Assembly: GCA_049578545.1 (NCBI GenBank)
Contig: JBAUMF010000102.1
Span: 1 to 26,391, forward strand
Direction of reading: 5' to 3'
Length of the DNA stretch: 26,391 nucleotides
Source of the DNA: DASQBT01 sp049578545
Lineage (GTDB): Bacteria; Pseudomonadota; Gammaproteobacteria; Burkholderiales; Thiobacillaceae
Shown here: positions 22,778 through 26,391 of the stretch, one piece after another
Layout of the letters: each line of letters opens with the position of its first letter
How positions within the stretch are numbered: position 1 is the first letter of the stretch
The notes under the pieces: model-generated
The model's database searches: none
Told to the model about the DNA's origin: nothing
Seen by the model: the letters and a program-made list of their open reading frames with translations, nothing else
Program-made: the position numbers and the translations under genes

Positions 22778-23301
22778 ATGAGCGCCCAATGCGAAACCGC
22801 TCTGAAAGCTCAAGCGGGGGCACCGATGAGCCTGTTCGAGCGTTACCTGAGCGTCTGGGTGTTCCTCTGCATCGTCTCCGGCATTGCGCTGGGCCAGTTG
22901 GTGCCAGGAGCGTTCCAGGCCATCGGCCGAATGGAATCGCGCAGGTCAACCTGCCCGTCGGACTTCTAATCTGGGTAATGATCATTCCCATGCTGGTCAA
23001 GGTCGATTTCGGCGCCCTGCACGAGGTCAGGCGGCATGTGCGAGGCATCGGCGTAACCCTGGTCGTGAACTGGCTGGTCAAGCCGTTCACGATGGCGCTG
23101 CTGGGCTGAGTGTTCGTGCGCCATCTGTTCGCCCTTCGGCGCTGATCGGTGCATCAAACTTTTTCGAACTGGCGGTGGCCGCCGCCATCAGCCTGTTCGG
23201 ATTCCAGTCCGGAGCCGCGCTGGCGACAGATCGAAGTGCCGGTGATGCTGCTCGTGGTGAAGGTGGTCAATGCCAGCAAGGGCTGGTATGAACGGGCATG
23301 A
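22778..23301 (+). pseudogene. acr3: acr3 arsenite efflux permease, inactivated
   Basis: Acr3 sequence is recognisable in pieces. They are an N-terminus (MSLFERYLSVWVFLCIVSGI), a middle part (VNLPVGLLIWVMIIPMLVKV through NWLVKPFTMALLG), then PSALIGASNFFELAVAAAIS, and finally IEVPVMLLVVKVVNASKGWY ending at 23301. Lesions are a one-base deletion near 22934, a nonsense codon (TGG to TGA) at about 23107-23109, a loss of roughly 600 bp near 23130, and a gap of about 14 bp near 23228. The locus is about half the normal length. No pump can be made from it. Confidence 0.88.
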
Positions 23302-23359
23302 AGCCACCGATCCAACTTGACGCGGGCCGTTGCAATCCTGATTCCCAAGAGGTGAAACG

Positions 23360-23734
23360 ATGAAGAAACTCGAAGTGTTCGATCCTGCCATGTGCTGTTC
23401 CACAGGCGTCTGCGGTGTGGACGTTGATCCCGTGCTGGCCCAGTTCGCCGTCGATCTGAAATGGGTCGAGGAGCAGGGCGTTTCCGTTCAGCGCCACAAT
23501 CTGGGGCAGGAGCCGCAGGCGTTTGCGGCGAATCCAGGTATCGTGAAGGAAATGGAAGCCGGCATGGACCGGTTGCCGGTCCTTGTCGTCGATGGAAGCA
23601 TCGTTTCCACCGGCAGGTATCCGTCGCGCGTGCAACTTGCGCAGGTGCTTGGTCTGCCTGGCGATGGCCCCGGCAAGAAGCTCATCGGCATCGCCGCTGC
23701 GCCGTGCTGCTCGCCAAAATCAGGCTGTTGCTAG
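23360..23734 (+). CDS. arsD: ArsD arsenite metallochaperone
   Basis: The 124-residue protein has the functional thiols Cys12, Cys13 and Cys18 (MCCSTGVC) and the second pairs Cys116-117 and Cys123-124 (CCSPKSGCC). ArsD binds As(III) and passes it to the ArsA ATPase, and weakly represses some ars operons. All known key cysteines are present. It is followed after 8 bp by arsA. Confidence 0.93.
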   Translation: MKKLEVFDPAMCCSTGVCGVDVDPVLAQFAVDLKWVEEQGVSVQRHNLGQEPQAFAANPGIVKEMEAGMDRLPVLVVDGSIVSTGRYPSRVQLAQVLGLPGDGPGKKLIGIAAAPCCSPKSGCC

Positions 23735-23742
23735 GTAAGGCC

Positions 23743-25500
23743 ATGGCATTACCGCTGGTCCAGACGCGCTATCTCTTCTTCACGGGCAAGGGCGGCGTCG
23801 GCAAGACTTCGTTATCCTGCGCCACGGGCCTCTCAATGACCGATGCCGGCAACCGAGTGCTGATCGTCAGCACCGATCCGGCTTCCAATCTCGACGAAGT
23901 GCTGGGGACACCGCTCGGGTCGGCTCCGACGCCAATCACCGGCGCGCCCGGACTCTTTGCGCTCAACATTGATCCCGAGGCGGCCGGTCGTGCGTATCGC
24001 GAACGGATGGTCGCTCCCTATCGCGGCATTCTGCCGGCCGCGGCCATTGCCAGCATGGAGGAGCAGTTCTCAGGCGCGTGCACAGTAGAAATCGCCGCGT
24101 TCGACGAGTTCTCCAAGCTGCTCGGCGACGCGAGCACCACCTCAGAATTCGATCACGTCATCTTTGACACGGCGCCGACCGGTCACACGCTGCGTCTGTT
24201 GACCTTGCCGTCGGCATGGAGCGGCTTCATCGCGTCCTCGACGGGGGGCGCTTCCTGCCTCGGCCCCTTGGCCGGATTGGAAAGGCAGAAGACACTCTAT
24301 GCCGCCACCGTGTCGCATCTGTGCAATCCTGCTTTGACGAGCGTCATTCTGGTCAGTCGTGCCGAGGCCGCCGCACTGCGCGAGGCGGAACGCACGCGCG
24401 AAGAGTTGGCCGCCTTGGGGGTAAGGAATCTGCACCTTGCACTGAATGGGGTCTTCGCCGCGACCAATCCCGGTGATGCGGTGGCCGACGCCATGACTTC
24501 GCGCAGCCTCGCGGCACTTTCGGCGATGCCAGCCGGACTGACGGAACTTCCGGACAGCACCACACCTTTCGTGCCGCGTGGCACCGTAGGACTTGATGCG
24601 CTGCGCGAGCTGATCGCACCCAGGCTGGATGGGCAAGACTTACACGTGAAGCGATCTGCCGAGGGCGCGATAGAGTTGCCCCCTGGTCTGGCCAACCTGG
24701 TTGATCGAATCGCGGCGGGCGGTCGGGGTGTCATCATGACCATGGGCAAGGGCGGCGTAGGCAAAACTACTGTGGCCGCCGCCATCGCGCTGGCACTGGC
24801 GCGCCGCGGTCACGCCGTGCACCTGTCAACCACCGATCCTGCGGCCCATGTCGCAGAAGCGGTTGGCGAGAACGTCACCAATCTGACGGTGAGCCGCATC
24901 GACCCCGCCCGTGAGGTGGCGCGCTACACCGAAGAAGTGATGGCCCGCGCAGCACCCCAACTCGATGAAGCCGGCCGCGCTCTGCTTGAAGAGGATTTAC
25001 GCTCCCCCTGCACTGAGGAAATTGCAGTGTTCCGGGCATTTGCACAAACCGTGGATGCGGGCCGCGAAGGCTTTGTGGTGCTGGACACTGCACCTACCGG
25101 ACATACGCTGCTGCTGCTCGACGCCGCGGAGGCCTACCACCGGGAGGTGCTACGCACGCAGGGCGACATGCCACGAAGCGTCGTGGAATTATTACCGCGC
25201 CTGCGCGATCCGAACTACACGCATGTCCTGATTGTCACCTTGCCTGAAGCAACCCCCGTGCATGAGGCGCAGCGCTTGCAGGAGGACCTGGGTCGAGCGG
25301 GGATCCGTCCCCACGCGTGGATCATCAATCAGAGTCTGTTCGCCAGCGGCACGGGCGACCCGTCATTGCGCCTGCGCGGCCATTTCGAGGTTCCCTTCAT
25401 TCGACGAGTGACCGATGAACTCTCCAAAAGCACGGCGCTGTTGCCCTGGTTCGCCAAGACGCCGGTTGGAGAGCAAGGACTGTCGCAGTTGGTGATGTAG
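23743..25500 (+). CDS. arsA: ArsA arsenite-stimulated ATPase
   Basis: The 585-residue protein has two homologous halves, each with a Walker A motif GKGGVGKT (15-22 and 335-342) and a DTAPTGHTLRLL-type signature. The metalloid site cysteines are Cys113 (SGACTVE), Cys172 (GASCLGP) and Cys423 (SPCTEEI), matching the E. coli positions. ArsA normally energises ArsB or Acr3, but the local acr3 is broken, so a partner elsewhere would be required. The ATG at 23743 follows AGGTAAGG; the frame stays open upstream across arsD. Confidence 0.93.
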   Translation: MALPLVQTRYLFFTGKGGVGKTSLSCATGLSMTDAGNRVLIVSTDPASNLDEVLGTPLGSAPTPITGAPGLFALNIDPEAAGRAYRERMVAPYRGILPAAAIASMEEQFSGACTVEIAAFDEFSKLLGDASTTSEFDHVIFDTAPTGHTLRLLTLPSAWSGFIASSTGGASCLGPLAGLERQKTLYAATVSHLCNPALTSVILVSRAEAAALREAERTREELAALGVRNLHLALNGVFAATNPGDAVADAMTSRSLAALSAMPAGLTELPDSTTPFVPRGTVGLDALRELIAPRLDGQDLHVKRSAEGAIELPPGLANLVDRIAAGGRGVIMTMGKGGVGKTTVAAAIALALARRGHAVHLSTTDPAAHVAEAVGENVTNLTVSRIDPAREVARYTEEVMARAAPQLDEAGRALLEEDLRSPCTEEIAVFRAFAQTVDAGREGFVVLDTAPTGHTLLLLDAAEAYHREVLRTQGDMPRSVVELLPRLRDPNYTHVLIVTLPEATPVHEAQRLQEDLGRAGIRPHAWIINQSLFASGTGDPSLRLRGHFEVPFIRRVTDELSKSTALLPWFAKTPVGEQGLSQLVM

Positions 25501-25573
25501 CTGTCTGGAACTTGGCCCAGAGTTCACCTGGCCACGAGGCAATGAGAGTCTCAGCAAGTGACGTTTTATGGAT

Positions 25574-25881
25574 GATTCTGTTGAAGAACTCCTGGGATTA
25601 GTGCTGGTACATCGGCTATGGTTTTGTGCAACGGTAATCAGGATCGGTTGTTCTACCCTTTCAATCTTGACGAACACATTCCTCAGAATCATCCTGCGTG
25701 GCATCGACCGCTGCCTCGGCCTGAGCGAGCTGCGCCGGCACGCTGACCGTCGGGTACTGTAAAACAGCCGGATCAACAAGAAAACCGGGCTTCTGCAGCC
25801 GGGTGCAGACGGGCAAGATTTCGTAAGCCACTCAAAGCGCGACCTGGACCCCGTTGCAGCAACGAGTTTTTCAGTGCAATC
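25574..25881 (+). mobile_element. Internally deleted IS1182-like remnant with both ends
   Basis: The left end GATTCTGTTGAAGAACT (25574-25590) and the right end, GATTGCACTGAAAAACT as reverse complement of 25865-25881, form imperfect inverted repeats around only about 308 bp. The left leader aligns with the IS leader at 151-226. TGACGTTT occurs just outside both ends (25559-25566 and 25882-25889) and may be a target duplication, though seven bases separate the left copy from the repeat. Confidence 0.6.
25636..25762 (+). pseudogene. IS1182-like transposase fragment, frameshifted
   Basis: It reads QDRLFYPFNLDEHIPQNH in one frame, then LRGIDRCLGLSELRRHADRR in another, corresponding to about residues 9-45 of the transposase at 1-150. 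A two-base deletion separates the frames. The start codon and the whole catalytic domain are missing. Confidence 0.8.
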
Positions 25882-26160
25882 TGACGTTTAGCGGACAGCC
25901 AATTTGCGGACCTGGACGTCGCATTCGGGTCGGGTCCTGCTGCAGAGGAGGTTCAGTAAGCTGCCGTTCGGTGAGATTTCCTGGCGTACGTCCGGTAACC
26001 AATCCATAGCGGAAGTATTCGGCTCAAGTCTCCAGCGGCAGGTCAGGCCGATCAGGAGCCACCAGCTTTTTCATCCTGTAGGTCGGCAATGAGCTGGCGA
26101 CCAGCCATTCATGAGCGCGATTTTCGGTTCGTCTCAGCGGCTGGTCATGGCCTGTGAATT
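25882..26160. other. Non-coding stretch with no recognised gene
   Basis: Short open frames on both strands show no family features, ribosome sites or repeats. It is probably debris between two mobile-element remnants. Confidence 0.4.
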
Positions 26161-26227
26161 GGCGGGCACATAGAGCCATTTCAGTTGCGGCCAGATGGAG
26201 CCACCCGATTTGCGGCCAGATGGAGCC
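26161..26227. repeat. Three direct repeats at 25-bp period, IS21-family-like end
   Basis: Copies of TGCGGCCAGATGGAGCC-type sequence start at 26161 (degenerate, GGCGGGCACATAGAGCC), 26186 and 26211, the last two identical over 17 bp. Repeats of this kind, reading GGCTCCATCTGGCCGCA on the minus strand, occur as multiple terminal repeats in IS21-family elements. No istA or istB is visible in the window. Confidence 0.55.
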
Positions 26228-26309
26228 GTCCATGGATGTCCTTAATGCGTTTCCTCATACCCTATCACCCATGTCACACTGAACCCAGCACGCCGGGTAA
26301 AATGCCGTC

Positions 26310-26391
26310 ATGACCCGGTCCGAACTCATCGCCCGCCTGGCTTCATGCTATCCCAACTTGACTCCCGAAGACGTTCAGGCGGTGGTGTTCG
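26310..26391 (+). CDS. ihfB: Integration host factor beta subunit, 5' end
   Basis: The first 27 residues, MTRSELIARLASCYPNLTPE onward, match the N-terminus of IHF-beta (MT[KR]SELI.RL), a nucleoid protein that bends DNA as a heterodimer with IHF-alpha. The gene runs off the window. TAAAAT at 26298-26303 is a candidate -10 box that would place the start of transcription at or next to the ATG; no ribosome site is seen. It normally follows rpsA, but here mobile-element debris lies upstream. Confidence 0.8.
   Translation, partial: MTRSELIARLASCYPNLTPEDVQAVVF

Overview
The window looks like an accessory island in a high-GC, respiratory betaproteobacterium (Rhodocyclales or Nitrosomonadales-like). 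This is inferred from the gene families, base composition and the start of an IHF-beta gene at the right edge; no rRNA or other taxonomic marker is present. The island carries an orphan molybdenum redox enzyme, a chain of redox, thiol and transport genes, an RND efflux operon and an arsenic-resistance operon, bracketed and interrupted by insertion sequences.

Layout. 1-228: 5' end of an IS1182-like element reading out of the window. 229-947: degraded DNA, a 43-codon Tat-leader ORF and a regulatory region with an FNR-like box. 948-6916 (+): a Tat-exported DMSO-reductase-superfamily molybdoenzyme, a four-cluster ferredoxin subunit, a periplasmic diheme cytochrome c, a TorD-like chaperone and a large iron-sulfur accessory protein. 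6929-14803 (-): reading leftwards, a Crp/Fnr regulator, a TlpA thioredoxin, a decayed sigma-factor copy, an exported hypothetical protein, an ECF sigma factor, a YraQ/ArsP-type permease, a CxxC mini-thioredoxin, an inserted IS110/IS1111-type element, a GlcG/HbpS-like exported protein, an OsmC-like protein, a TauE/SafE permease and an FmdE-like zinc protein. 15017-21270 (-): tetR, outer-membrane factor, membrane-fusion protein and RND pump with overlapping or nearly touching genes. 21451-25500 (+): arsR, two arsC genes, a wrecked acr3, arsD and arsA. 25574-26227: an internally deleted IS1182-like remnant and three 25-bp-period repeats like an IS21-family end. 26310 onward: 5' end of ihfB.

How it may work together. 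The molybdoenzyme, ferredoxin and cytochrome form a plausible periplasmic redox module whose electrons pass through cytochrome c. No NrfD/PsrC-type quinone-reacting membrane subunit is encoded beside it. TorD and the iron-sulfur protein would mature the enzyme. The substrate cannot be read from sequence: the Mo ligand appears to be Cys, and the protein resembles the Phs/Psr/Arr/Arx part of the superfamily. The neighbourhood suggests arsenic or sulfur oxyanions. The ars operon keeps intact arsenate reductases, ArsD and ArsA, but its Acr3 pump is a pseudogene, so arsenite export would need another pump.

The most interesting signals are the anchorless molybdoenzyme module, an intrinsic terminator with competing hairpins inside the start of torD, the dead acr3 in an otherwise intact operon, a predicted leaderless arsR transcript with its operator over the -10 box, a duplicated tlpA-sigma junction, and outward-facing IS ends flanking the whole block.
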